From contig JAJYQA010000041.1 in NCBI GenBank assembly GCA_021794835.1, positions 1 to 64,000 of the forward strand: a stretch of 64,000 bases of DNA, written 5' to 3'. Positions 1-7,956 of the stretch are shown here, piece by piece (the first letter of the stretch is position 1; each line of letters starts with the position of its first letter). The translations under genes and the position numbers were made by a program. The DNA is from Actinomycetes bacterium. GTDB lineage: Bacteria > Actinomycetota > Aquicultoria > Aquicultorales > Aquicultoraceae. The notes beneath the pieces are model-generated. The model made no database searches, was not told the DNA's origin, and was given only the letters and a program-made list of their open reading frames with translations.

Positions 1-140
1 TCTGCCGGCACTTACCGGGCCTCATGGCAGTCGTCCCTGGGTTGCTGCTCTGCGCGGTATTGCTGGATTGGGGGCACTCGCATAAGCACGAGACGAGATG
101 TTCCTACTAAACGTTGACAGTAACAAACACATTTCAGTAC

Positions 141-169
141 TTGACAGCAAACGTACGTTCGTTTAATCT
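141..169 (+). promoter_or_regulatory. recA promoter with LexA (SOS) box
   Basis: A -35 TTGACA (141-146) is followed by a 17-bp spacer and a -10 TAATCT (164-169). Lying in the spacer, CAAACGTACGTTCG (148-161) matches 13 of 14 positions of the Gram-positive LexA box CGAACRNRYGTTYG. LexA bound there would cover the RNA polymerase site. The promoter is inside the longest recA reading frame, which argues for the downstream start at 222. Confidence 0.85.
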
Positions 170-221
170 AAAAGAGGATTCTTCCACGGCTATCCGCCAA
201 ATCAAAACTCTGGGAGGGGAC

Positions 222-1265
222 ATGGACCGGGATAAAGTAATCGAACTAACCAAAGAACAAATAGAAAGAAAGTACGGCAAGGGGTCATTGATGCGCCTTG
301 GCGAGCATCCGGCAAGGATGGATATCTCCGTCATCCCAACAGGCACGCTCGCGCTTGACATTGCGCTGGGAGTAGGCGGCGTGCCCAGGGGTAGGGTTAT
401 AGAAATTTACGGTCCTGAGTCTTCCGGTAAGACTACTCTTGCGCTTCATATTATCGCTGAGGCCCAGAAGACGGGCGGCGCGGCGGCGTTTATAGACGCA
501 GAGCATGCACTCGATCCGGTATACGCCAAGCGATTAGGAGTTAACACCGACGACCTTCTCATATCGCAGCCAGATACCGGCGAGCAGGCATTAGAGATCG
601 CCGACATGCTGGTGCGCTCAGGTGCACTAGATGTAATAGTTATCGACTCTGTTGCAGCACTTGTCCCAAGAGCTGAGATCGAGGGTGAGATGGGTGATTC
701 CCACGTAGGTCTTCAGGCAAGGCTCATGAGCCAAGCTTTAAGAAAGTTAAGCGGTTCGATAAACAAATCAAAAACCACCGCTATATTTATCAATCAATTA
801 AGGGAGAAAATCGGTATTATGTTCGGCAACCCCGAGATAACTCCCGGTGGTAGGGCACTAAAGTTTTACGCATCGGTTAGGATCGACGTGCGCAGAGCCG
901 ATTCGATTAAGCAGGGCACAGAAGTTGTTGGGAACAGAGTTCGGGCAAAAATCGTTAAAAACAAGATAGCCCCGCCGTTTAAGCAGGCCGAATTCGATAT
1001 CATGTTTGGAGAAGGCATCTCCAAAGAGGGAAACATACTTGATTTGGCTGTCGAGCAGGGTATTGTTCAAAAGAGCGGCTCTTGGTACACATACGGCGAG
1101 GAGCGACTAGGACAGGGTCGTGAATCGGCAAAGCAGACCCTTCTCGATAACCGGGCTGTTGCAGCCGATATCGAGATCAAGGTAAGAGAAAAGGTCGGCT
1201 TAGTAAGCCCCGATGAAGCTGAGGGTGCTGAGAAAGTCACTGCTGAGCCCGAACCAGTTAAATAG
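222..1265 (+). CDS. recA: Recombinase RecA
   Basis: RecA is the ATP-dependent strand-exchange protein that also triggers LexA self-cleavage. The 347-residue product has the Walker A motif GPESSGKT at residues 64-71, the region with INQLREKIG, and an acidic C-terminal tail, which is the normal family length. I chose the ATG at 222 because GGGAGGGG stands just upstream and because the promoter and SOS box at 141-169 lie inside any longer version. recX follows about 200 bp downstream, as in many bacteria. Regulation by LexA is directly supported by the box in the promoter spacer. Confidence 0.97.
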   Translation: MDRDKVIELTKEQIERKYGKGSLMRLGEHPARMDISVIPTGTLALDIALGVGGVPRGRVIEIYGPESSGKTTLALHIIAEAQKTGGAAAFIDAEHALDPVYAKRLGVNTDDLLISQPDTGEQALEIADMLVRSGALDVIVIDSVAALVPRAEIEGEMGDSHVGLQARLMSQALRKLSGSINKSKTTAIFINQLREKIGIMFGNPEITPGGRALKFYASVRIDVRRADSIKQGTEVVGNRVRAKIVKNKIAPPFKQAEFDIMFGEGISKEGNILDLAVEQGIVQKSGSWYTYGEERLGQGRESAKQTLLDNRAVAADIEIKVREKVGLVSPDEAEGAEKVTAEPEPVK

Positions 1266-1329
1266 TAGTGCGGTAAAATTAGGGTCCAGGGTGAAAGACT
1301 GTTGAAATGGTGAAAGGGTTTAGAAAGAG

Positions 1330-1357
1330 GTCATCCTTATAGGAGTCGAAGGATCTC
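1330..1357 (+). repeat. Dispersed GTCATCC...GGATCTC repeat, copy 1
   Basis: This intergenic copy begins GTCATCC and ends GAAGGATCTC. It resembles the copy at 15120-15147 and more distantly the one at 10519-10553. The following 30 bp, with CAAAAATTACTTGCTTTCA, also resemble the sequence after the 15120 copy, so the repeat unit is probably longer than the palindromic core. Confidence 0.6.
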
Positions 1358-1400
1358 TATATAATATATCAAAAATTACTTGCTTTCATGTTATTAATTC

Positions 1401-1459
1401 CTTCTGGCTTCTGACTCCTGGACCAACGTTACTTACCCTCATCCTATGACCTGTGACCT
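1401..1459 (+). repeat. Heptamer-periodic intergenic array upstream of recX
   Basis: Units of 7 bp can be read as CTTCTGG, CTTCTGA, CTCCTGG and, after a 23-bp block, CCTATGA, CCTGTGA. The block in between (1420-1442) is 22/23 identical to the reverse complement of 48791-48813. The array ends only about 10 bp before the recX start codon, and no Shine-Dalgarno is visible there. Confidence 0.55.
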
Positions 1460-1467
1460 AAAAATAT

Positions 1468-2115
1468 ATGCAACCAGAAAAAGTACACGTAATCACGGCA
1501 CTTGCCAAGCAAGAAAAAAGGCCCTGGCGAACATCCATCTTTGTCGATGGACGATTCTGGAGAGCCTATAACTCCGAGGCAATCGTCGAGCTAGGTCTTC
1601 ACGAGGGTCAATGCTTGACATTGAAAGAGCTCGATGAATTGGTGCATTCATTTGAGAGACGGCGTGCGATTGACCGCGCCGTTCTTCTTTTATCTTACCG
1701 CTCAAGAAGTATCTATGAGGTGCATGACCGGCTTAAAAAAGCCGGTTTTGAGCCGGATATTATCGATGAGGCGGTCGCAAAACTAAAAGATCTCGGCTAC
1801 CTCGACGACAACGCCTTCACCCAAGCCTGGACAAAGAACCGCATGGACTCAAAGCTATACGGTCCAAAACGGATTAAACAAGAGCTACGCCTAAAAGGCG
1901 TCCCGGATGAGATAATATCTAAAAAACTAGAAGAAAACAGCACGCTTGAGGATGAGTACAAGCACGCATTGCAGCTTGCCAAGTCCAAGCTACCTTCCTA
2001 CAAAAGTCTTGACAAAACCCAGCTTTTCCGCCGCCTAAGCCAATTCCTCATCCGCCGCGGTTACACCTCATCTGTTGTCTATGATGTGTGCAAGAAAGTA
2101 ACTAACAATATGTAG
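1468..2115 (+). CDS. recX: Regulatory protein RecX
   Basis: RecX binds and restrains RecA filaments. The 215-residue product has the family's helical repeats. They include a central segment with LLSYRSRSIYEV and VAKLKDLGYLDD (about residues 75-115) and a C-terminal RRLSQFLIRRGY motif. Its place directly after recA on the same strand agrees with this. The ATG at 1468 gives the expected N-terminus, although no clear ribosome binding site precedes it and a repeat array runs up to it. It may be co-transcribed with recA, because no terminator is seen between them. Confidence 0.9.
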   Translation: MQPEKVHVITALAKQEKRPWRTSIFVDGRFWRAYNSEAIVELGLHEGQCLTLKELDELVHSFERRRAIDRAVLLLSYRSRSIYEVHDRLKKAGFEPDIIDEAVAKLKDLGYLDDNAFTQAWTKNRMDSKLYGPKRIKQELRLKGVPDEIISKKLEENSTLEDEYKHALQLAKSKLPSYKSLDKTQLFRRLSQFLIRRGYTSSVVYDVCKKVTNNM

Positions 2116-2353
2116 TTGCCCATTTATAGGGTCTTCTACGGGATTTATATCCCTGACCGGCAGATTGCTACAAAGTCTTTCTCAACCACCTTTTAGCGGA
2201 CCTATACCTGAACCCTCGTTTCATTGGCTTTCTGGCCTTTACTTGACATTGGCACTTTGGCACATTATAACCTTGGCACCAAAAACGCCTGCGGAACTCT
2301 ATTCCCCAAGCCTTTTTCAACACCTTTAGCGTCTACATAGATTCTTAAATTTC

Positions 2354-2382
2354 TTGACTATATTTGGGTGTAATAATAGTAT
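2354..2382 (+). promoter_or_regulatory. Possible promoter of the rny leader
   Basis: TTGACT (2354-2359) and TAGTAT (2377-2382) are separated by 17 bp. The -35 is good and the -10 is weak. Transcription from here would produce the structured leader that ends at the terminator near 2560. Confidence 0.45.
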
Positions 2383-2384
2383 AG

Positions 2385-2560
2385 ACGTAGAGAATTGGCA
2401 GAAGCACTTTGCTAAGAAGACTCATTTAGTTTTACATAGATTGGACAAAACTAAAGATGAGATAAAGTATTAGCTTCCGGCTGCAGTAAAAATGCCGGTT
2501 AGGCTAGTCATTATTGCCTTAGTAAAGAGGTTTTTGCCGAGCAATAGCTCGGTTTTTTTA
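2385..2560 (+). ncRNA. Candidate structured leader RNA or small RNA upstream of rny
   Basis: Three stem-loops follow one another. The first pairs CTCAT+TTAGTTTT (2421-2433) with AAAACTAA+ATGAG (2447-2461) over 13 bp with a 2-nt bulge. The second pairs TAGC/CCGGC with GCCGG/GCTA (2471-2506). The third is a terminator hairpin. I could not match it to any riboswitch or T-box consensus I know. It may be an attenuator of rny or an independent small RNA; the boundaries are inferred from the promoter and terminator. Confidence 0.45.
2537..2560 (+). terminator. Intrinsic terminator just upstream of rny
   Basis: CCGAGC-AATA-GCTCGG is followed by seven T residues. It ends about 20 bp before the rny start codon and only a few bases before its ribosome binding site. 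It therefore acts as an attenuator for any transcript starting upstream, or as the 3' end of a small RNA. Confidence 0.8.
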
Positions 2561-2580
2561 TTTAAAAGAAGGGGGCAACA

Positions 2581-4122
2581 ATGAGTGCGATTGTGATCGT
2601 AATTGTAGCTGTTGTAGCAGTTGCGGTCGGTTTAGCTGCAGGTTACGTTGCACGTAAAATGACTGCCGAAGCAAAGTTTGCCTCCGCCGAAGAAGTTGCA
2701 AAAAGGATTATCTCTGAAGCAGAAAGGGAAGCAGAATCAAAAAAGAAAGAAGCTTTAATTAATGCTAAAGATGAAATTCATGCCCTACGCTCAGAAGCAG
2801 AGCGTGAGTTGCGCGACCGGCGGAATGAAATCCAACGCATAGAGAGACGTCTGGGTCAGAAGGAAGAGTCTCTTGATGCCAGGGCAAACAATCTGGATAA
2901 GAAGGAGCGGGCATTTACCGATCGTGACCGAGAAATCACAAGAATTGAGAACGAGCTCTCTGAAATCTATGACAAGGAACTAAAGCTGCTTGAGCAAATC
3001 GCAGGTCTCACCGGCGAAGAAGCACGTCAACTCCTCATGAAGAGGATCGAGGATGAGACTAAGCATGAGGCGGCAATGATGATCCGTGATATCGAGGCCA
3101 GGGCAAAGGATGAGGCCGAGAAGCGGGCCAGAAACGTTATTGCGCTTGCCATCCAAAGATGTGCGGCGGACCACGTAGCAGAAACCACAGTATCCGTGGT
3201 CCCGCTGCCAAACGACGAGATGAAGGGTAGGATTATCGGAAGAGAAGGCCGAAACATCAGGGCGTTTGAGAATCTATCAGGTATCAACCTGATCATCGAC
3301 GACACCCCCGAGGCGGTCATCCTGTCAAGCTTTGACCCGGTCAGAAGGGAGATTGCAAGGCTTGCACTTGAGCGGCTTATCGCAGATGGGCGCATACATC
3401 CGGCAAGAATCGAGCAGATGTACGAGAAGGCGCGTGACGAGGTTGAGACGCACATTCGCGAGGTTGGCGAGCAGGCCACATTCGATACCGATATCCATGG
3501 GCTCCATTCGGAGCTTGTGCGCGTCCTGGGCCGGCTAAAATACCGGACGAGCTACGGACAGAATGTGCTCCAGCACTCTATTGAGGTGGCACACCTAGCC
3601 GGTATGATGGCGGCCGAACTTGGCGCTGATATCAAGCTGGCAAGAAGGGCAGGTCTCTTGCATGATATCGGCAAGGCCATTGACCACGAGGTTGAAGGGC
3701 CGCACGCCGTTATCGGCGCAGAGCTTGCGAAGAGACTTCATGAGCAGGCAAGCGTTGTTCACGCAATTGAGGCGCACCATGGCGATACTGAACCTCAGTC
3801 GGTTGAGGCAGTCCTCGTTCAGGCGGCAGATGCGGTATCCGGTGCTAGGCCTGGTGCAAGACGGGAGACGCTTGAGAGCTACATCAAGCGACTTGAGAAG
3901 CTTGAGACCATTGCCGAGTCTTACGAGGGTGTCGAGAAGTGCTACGCCATGCAAGCTGGCCGTGAGCTTCGAATCATGGTAAAACCTGAGGATATTGATG
4001 ATGCTAGGGCGGCAATGCTTGCGCGCGATGTGGCAAAGCAGATTGAAGCTGAGCTTGAGTACCCAGGCCAAATCAAGGTAATAGTAATTAGAGAGCACAG
4101 GGCAGTTGAGTATGCTAAATAA
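2581..4122 (+). CDS. rny: Ribonuclease Y
   Basis: RNase Y is the membrane-bound endoribonuclease that starts mRNA decay in many Gram-positive bacteria. The 513-residue protein has the full domain order: an N-terminal membrane helix (about residues 3-25), a long charged coiled coil to about 190, a KH domain with [10 protein letters not shown], and an HD domain with [10 protein letters not shown] (His-Asp metal ligands). The ATG at 2581 follows AAGGGGG. A leader with a terminator stands in front, and a rho-independent terminator follows at 4147. The recA-rny-spoVS order is as in Bacillus. Confidence 0.97.
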   Translation: MSAIVIVIVAVVAVAVGLAAGYVARKMTAEAKFASAEEVAKRIISEAEREAESKKKEALINAKDEIHALRSEAERELRDRRNEIQRIERRLGQKEESLDARANNLDKKERAFTDRDREITRIENELSEIYDKELKLLEQIAGLTGEEARQLLMKRIEDETKHEAAMMIRDIEARAKDEAEKRARNVIALAIQRCAADHVAETTVSVVPLPNDEMKGRIIGREGRNIRAFENLSGINLIIDDTPEAVILSSFDPVRREIARLALERLIADGRIHPARIEQMYEKARDEVETHIREVGEQATFDTDIHGLHSELVRVLGRLKYRTSYGQNVLQHSIEVAHLAGMMAAELGADIKLARRAGLLHDIGKAIDHEVEGPHAVIGAELAKRLHEQASVVHAIEAHHGDTEPQSVEAVLVQAADAVSGARPGARRETLESYIKRLEKLETIAESYEGVEKCYAMQAGRELRIMVKPEDIDDARAAMLARDVAKQIEAELEYPGQIKVIVIREHRAVEYAK

Positions 4123-4146
4123 CGTTTAGCTACTAAACAAATTGCT

Positions 4147-4172
4147 GGGTGGAGCTTGTCTCCACCCTTTAC
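4147..4172 (+). terminator. Intrinsic terminator after rny
   Basis: GGGTGGAG-CTTGT-CTCCACCC is an 8-bp perfect stem with a 5-nt loop, followed by a T-rich tract TTTACTTTTGTTT. It ends the rny transcript. Confidence 0.85.
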
Positions 4173-4183
4173 TTTTGTTTGGG

Positions 4184-4207
4184 GTGCCAAAGTTAAGACT
4201 TTGGCAC
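4184..4207. repeat. Perfect inverted repeat downstream of the rny terminator
   Basis: GTGCCAAAGT and ACTTTGGCAC form a perfect 10-bp stem around TAAG. It has no T tract and lies between the rny terminator and the next gene. TTGGCAC words also occur at about 2249-2280. It could be an operator or a transcript-stabilising hairpin; nothing in the sequence decides this. Confidence 0.5.
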
Positions 4208-4293
4208 ATCGAGGTCCCTTGATATATTGACAAAACAAACTTTCCACAGCACAATATAGACAGTATACGCAGCACTTACGCTAGGTTTTATAT

Positions 4294-5376
4294 ATGTCAG
4301 AGACCAAAAACAATCCGTTACTTAGCTTCGTAGCCAACCTAACCGGCGAGCAGTACCTCAAAATTGAGGAAGACCTTGGCCATGGTTTCGTCCGCCTGAA
4401 CACCAGCGAAGCAGAAAGACGCCAGGCCAAACATGATATCCAGTCCATGGAAGATATTGTTCTAGAGATGATGCGAAACTCCCGCGACGCAGGCTCAACT
4501 AGAATTTTTATTGCCTCTACTAAAGAAGACAATATCATTCGAAAGGTAACAATTATTGACGACGCATGGGGAATACCTCCTGACCTCCATAAACTAATAT
4601 TCGAGCCCAGGGTCACATCCAAACTCGAAAACGTCATAACCGACCGCTATGGAATCCACGGTAGGGGAATGGCACTTTTCTCAATTAAACAAGTTGCTGA
4701 TGAGGCCGAACTCGTTTTTTCTTCACCTGGGAGGGGCAGCGTATTCAGGGTACAAACTAGTACGGGCCTCTTGACTGAAAGAAAAGATCAATCCACATAT
4801 CCAACTATAAAGTATCGCAAAGGTGAGCCGATAATAATACGAGGACCGCATAATATTATAAGAACGGCACTCGAGTTCAACCTCGACTACCAGAACTTAG
4901 AGATTTACCTGGGTTCGCCGTCGGATATTTTGGCAACGATGTATTATCTATGCGCGCAGGATAAGGACAATAACGGGGGCAAATCCCAAGATTACAAGAT
5001 ATGGCGGTCTGTCAGCCAGGCTAAGTCCGCAGCAATTTTAGCCGATGTAGCCGAGCGAAGGCTGGGGCTTAAAATCTCGGTTAGAAACGCCCAGCGGATC
5101 ATGAGCGGTAGGGTCGGTCCTTTAAAAACAATGCTCGAGGCGCTCGGCAGGCAAGAAGAGCGCAAAGAGCCAAAAAGAAAAGTTGACCTTTTAAGGTCTG
5201 AGCCTCTTGCAAAGAGGATTTCCCAAGAAGATTTAGAGCAGCTAGCTGGGATTATTGGTAACAGTTTTAAGACTATAGCAGGCAAGTATTTTATGGAGTT
5301 AACCGAGGCTCCAGAGATAAAAACAGAGGAGAACTGTATAAAAATAACGATTAAGGTACAATCGTTAGGAAACTAA
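4294..5376 (+). CDS. GHKL-type ATPase of MutL/MORC-like type, function unknown
   Basis: The 360-residue soluble protein has an N-terminal GHKL ATP-binding domain. The N box reads EMMRNSRDAG (about residues 60-70), closer to the NSxDA of MutL/MORC/Hsp90 than to the NAxK of histidine kinases. The G1 box is IDDAWGIP, and the G2 box GIHGRGMAL sits near residue 118. No HisKA, receiver or membrane segment is present. The C-terminal half, with an EERKEPKRK basic stretch, matches nothing I recognise. It sits between rny and spoVS, where Bacillus has ymdB. ATP binding is well supported, the role is not. Confidence 0.75.
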   Translation: MSETKNNPLLSFVANLTGEQYLKIEEDLGHGFVRLNTSEAERRQAKHDIQSMEDIVLEMMRNSRDAGSTRIFIASTKEDNIIRKVTIIDDAWGIPPDLHKLIFEPRVTSKLENVITDRYGIHGRGMALFSIKQVADEAELVFSSPGRGSVFRVQTSTGLLTERKDQSTYPTIKYRKGEPIIIRGPHNIIRTALEFNLDYQNLEIYLGSPSDILATMYYLCAQDKDNNGGKSQDYKIWRSVSQAKSAAILADVAERRLGLKISVRNAQRIMSGRVGPLKTMLEALGRQEERKEPKRKVDLLRSEPLAKRISQEDLEQLAGIIGNSFKTIAGKYFMELTEAPEIKTEENCIKITIKVQSLGN

Positions 5377-5489
5377 TTCCATAATTTGTTATAATTTAGC
5401 AGGAACTAAAATGGCAGTGCCGAATATTGATATGACAGGCGTATAATGCAAAGTGTAATAGCCAAAGATGCGCCGTCAAGGAGGATAAA

Positions 5490-5750
5490 ATGGAAGTACT
5501 AAAGGTTTCAGCAAAGTCTAGTCCAAATTCTGTTGCTGGTGCTCTAGCTGGCGTTCTAAGGGAGCGTGGAGGAGCCGAGATTCAGGTGATTGGCGCAGGA
5601 GCTTTAAACCAGGCGATTAAAGCTATCGCGATTGCAAGGGGGTTTGTGGCGCCAAGTGGTCTTGACCTCGTCGTCGTACCTGCTTTCACCGATATCTTAA
5701 TTAGCGGCGAGGAACGCACTGCAATCAAGTTGATTATTGAACCAAGGTAA
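5490..5750 (+). CDS. spoVS: Stage V sporulation protein S
   Basis: SpoVS is a small Alba-like protein of 86 residues that affects sporulation and septation in Bacillus and is widely conserved also in non-sporulating bacteria. The whole sequence fits the family, including KVSAKSSPNSVAGA, VIGAGALNQAIKAIAIARG and the C-terminal RTAIKLIIEP. AAGGAGG precedes the ATG at 5490, and a TATAAT at 5442-5447 could be its -10 element. Proximity to rny and miaB repeats the Bacillus order. No other sporulation gene lies in the window. Confidence 0.95.
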   Translation: MEVLKVSAKSSPNSVAGALAGVLRERGGAEIQVIGAGALNQAIKAIAIARGFVAPSGLDLVVVPAFTDILISGEERTAIKLIIEPR

Positions 5751-5763
5751 ATCTATAGTTAAT

Positions 5764-6579
5764 ATGCCAGCCGATCTACACGTGCACACAACCGCATCTG
5801 ATGGCAGTATGAGCCCAGGGCAGGTTGTGGAACTTGCAGCCAACTTACATTTGAAGACCATCGCTATTTCCGACCACGACACAATCAAGGGAATAAGTGA
5901 GGCTTTGATATATGGAGTTCAGTTGGGGGTCGAGGTAATACCGGCAATTGAGCTTAGTTCAAAGTATAGTAGCCGAGATGTGCATATTCTCGGCTATTTT
6001 ATTGATTATAGGAGCAAAAAGCTTATAGATTACTTAAGAATTTTAAGAGAGGCACGCATCGACCGTGCCCAAAAAATCGTAAACTGCCTGCAAAAAAACG
6101 GTCTCGATATAACCTTCGATGAGGTTATGCACATAGCCGGCGATGCATCCATCGGGCGCCCCCATATTGCAAGGGCACTTCTCGCCAAAAACTACGTAGC
6201 TGATATAGGCGAGGCTTTCAGTAAGTATCTAAAAAGTGGGACCCCATGCTTTCTAGAAAAATTTGTCTACCCGACGGAAAAGGCAATCTTCGTAGTCCAC
6301 GAAGCAGGTGGCCTGGCCGTTTTTGCACATCCTGGGCTCGCTAAGCTTGACGAACAAATCCCTGAGTTTGTTAAGATGGGCTTAGACGGAATTGAAGCCT
6401 ACCACAGTGAACATACCCCAGAGCAAACAGAGCACTACCTAAAAGTTGCGCGAGAATACGGGCTGCTGATTACCGGCGGTTCGGATGACCATGGCCCGAT
6501 ATCTACGCACGGACTCAGGCTAGGAAGCGTACCCGTCCCTGACGAGATCGTGGACAGATTGAAAGAAGCAGCCGCCTAG
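5764..6579 (+). CDS. PHP-domain phosphoesterase (RNase AM / TrpH-like)
   Basis: This metal-dependent PHP phosphoesterase resembles proteins that trim 5' ends of RNA or hydrolyse 3',5'-nucleoside bisphosphates. Metal-binding motifs run DLHVHTTASDG at the N-terminus, ISDHDT, GRPHIARAL, FAHPG and GGSDDHG near the C-terminus. I use the ATG at 5764 because the HxH motif then lies five residues in. An in-frame TTG at 5737 overlapping spoVS is possible, and neither start has a strong Shine-Dalgarno. The gene is packed against spoVS and miaB, so a shared transcript is likely. The exact substrate is not shown by the sequence. Confidence 0.85.
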   Translation: MPADLHVHTTASDGSMSPGQVVELAANLHLKTIAISDHDTIKGISEALIYGVQLGVEVIPAIELSSKYSSRDVHILGYFIDYRSKKLIDYLRILREARIDRAQKIVNCLQKNGLDITFDEVMHIAGDASIGRPHIARALLAKNYVADIGEAFSKYLKSGTPCFLEKFVYPTEKAIFVVHEAGGLAVFAHPGLAKLDEQIPEFVKMGLDGIEAYHSEHTPEQTEHYLKVAREYGLLITGGSDDHGPISTHGLRLGSVPVPDEIVDRLKEAAA

Positions 6580-6616
6580 ACCTGCAATTCTCATGCGCGT
6601 TTGCTAAAATACTCCC

Positions 6617-7945
6617 ATGAAGAAGTTCCATATCACCACATTTGGGTGCCAGATGAACAAACATGATTCTGAGCGCATGGCCGGGCTATTGCGCGAGCGC
6701 GGCTATGCACCGGCCGATAGCCCCGACGATGCCCAGATCATTATATTTAATACTTGCATGGTTCGCGAGCATGCTGAGGAACGCTTTTTCGGCAACCTCA
6801 ACAACTTGCGCGCGCGCAAAAAAGCCGAACCCGACCTTATCATCGCGGTTGGCGGCTGCGTCGCACAAAAAGAGCGGGAGCTTATCTTTAGGAAAGCACC
6901 GCACACCGACATTGTCTTCGGCACGCATAACATGCCAAACCTCGGGCACATGATAGAATCCGTCGAGCAGGGGAGGCAAGCAATTTGCGATATCACGGAT
7001 GCAATTGAGACCATGCCGGCAACTTTACCAAGCATGCGAGAGGAAAAGCATCATGCATGGGTTCCTATCATTATCGGATGTAACAACTTTTGCGCCTACT
7101 GCATCGTGCCGCACACACGAGGCAGAGAGCTTAGCCGGCCAATTAAAGATATCCTCTCTGAGGTTGAGCGACTTATCGCCGATGGCGTCATCGAGATAAC
7201 GCTTCTTGGGCAAAACGTGAACTCGTACGGGCGCGATATCTACAAAAGGAGCGAGTTTGCAAGGCTGCTCCTTGAGCTCGAGAAAGTCGAGGGCCTTCGC
7301 CGTATCCGGTTCACGACATCCCATCCCAAGGACTTGACAGAGGATATCATCGGTGTGATTGCGGAAAGTAACAAGGTCTGCGAGCATATCCATCTTCCAG
7401 TGCAGGCTGGTTCAAATACTATCCTTAAAGCAATGAATAGGAAATATACTAAAGAGGATTATCTCAAGACAGTCGAGAAGATTTATGCCGCAATCCCCGG
7501 GGTAAGTCTAACCACAGATATTATGGTAGGCTTCCCGGGTGAGACGGAGGATGATTTTTTGCATACGCTCGACGTGGTGGAGAAGGCGCGTTATGACTCG
7601 GCATTTACGTTTATCTTCTCACCACGTGAGGGGACGCTTGCTGCCAGGATGGACAACCAGATACCGGCCCCCGTAAAGGCCGACCGTTTTGATAGGCTGG
7701 TTAAGCTGCAAAACAAAGTAAGCTTAGAAAAAAATAAAGGGCTTGTTGGTAGGGATATTGAAGTTTTTATAGAAGCTGTAAGCAAGAAAAACCAAAACAT
7801 GTTAACCGGGCGCACGCGCACCAACAAGGTTGTAAATTTCGCGGGTTCGACCGACTTAATCCATAAAGAGGCAATCATTAACGTAACTGAGGCGCATACC
7901 TGGTTCCTGAAAGGTGAACTAAAAGAAATCCTGTCGTTGAACTAA
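6617..7945 (+). CDS. miaB: tRNA-2-methylthio-N6-dimethylallyladenosine synthase
   Basis: MiaB is a radical-SAM methylthiotransferase acting on i6A37 of tRNA. The 442 residues contain an N-terminal cluster site with Cys11 (GCQMN), Cys47 and Cys81, then the radical-SAM motif CNNFCAYC (Cys155, 159, 162), and a C-terminal TRAM domain. The substrate i6A is made by MiaA, whose gene lies 1.5 kb downstream on the same strand. MtaB/RimO paralogs are less likely, because the N-terminal motif and the miaA neighbourhood fit MiaB. Confidence 0.95.
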   Translation: MKKFHITTFGCQMNKHDSERMAGLLRERGYAPADSPDDAQIIIFNTCMVREHAEERFFGNLNNLRARKKAEPDLIIAVGGCVAQKERELIFRKAPHTDIVFGTHNMPNLGHMIESVEQGRQAICDITDAIETMPATLPSMREEKHHAWVPIIIGCNNFCAYCIVPHTRGRELSRPIKDILSEVERLIADGVIEITLLGQNVNSYGRDIYKRSEFARLLLELEKVEGLRRIRFTTSHPKDLTEDIIGVIAESNKVCEHIHLPVQAGSNTILKAMNRKYTKEDYLKTVEKIYAAIPGVSLTTDIMVGFPGETEDDFLHTLDVVEKARYDSAFTFIFSPREGTLAARMDNQIPAPVKADRFDRLVKLQNKVSLEKNKGLVGRDIEVFIEAVSKKNQNMLTGRTRTNKVVNFAGSTDLIHKEAIINVTEAHTWFLKGELKEILSLN

Positions 7946-7956
7946 TTGGAGGGAAA

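Larger units (their letters stand above)
2116..2580 (+). other. 465-bp gene-free region between recX and rny
   Basis: No coding sequence is supported here. The first 230 bp are unremarkable apart from clustered TTGGCAC words near 2249-2280. The rest holds a possible promoter (2354-2382), a series of stem-loops (2421-2506) and an intrinsic terminator (2537-2560) that stands in front of the rny ribosome binding site. Confidence 0.6.

Noticed and set aside
114-221. recA starting at the TTG at 114
   Set aside because: The recA promoter and LexA box lie inside this segment, RecA proteins do not have such an extension, and the ATG at 222 has a strong ribosome binding site.
2385-2560. tRNA, tmRNA or known riboswitch upstream of rny
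   Set aside because: No cloverleaf, CCA end or TTC arm and no riboswitch consensus could be found; it is kept only as an unclassified leader.
3027-3479. Antisense frames inside rny, such as a 150-codon minus-strand one
   Set aside because: They are artefacts of the codon bias of rny and have no coding features of their own.
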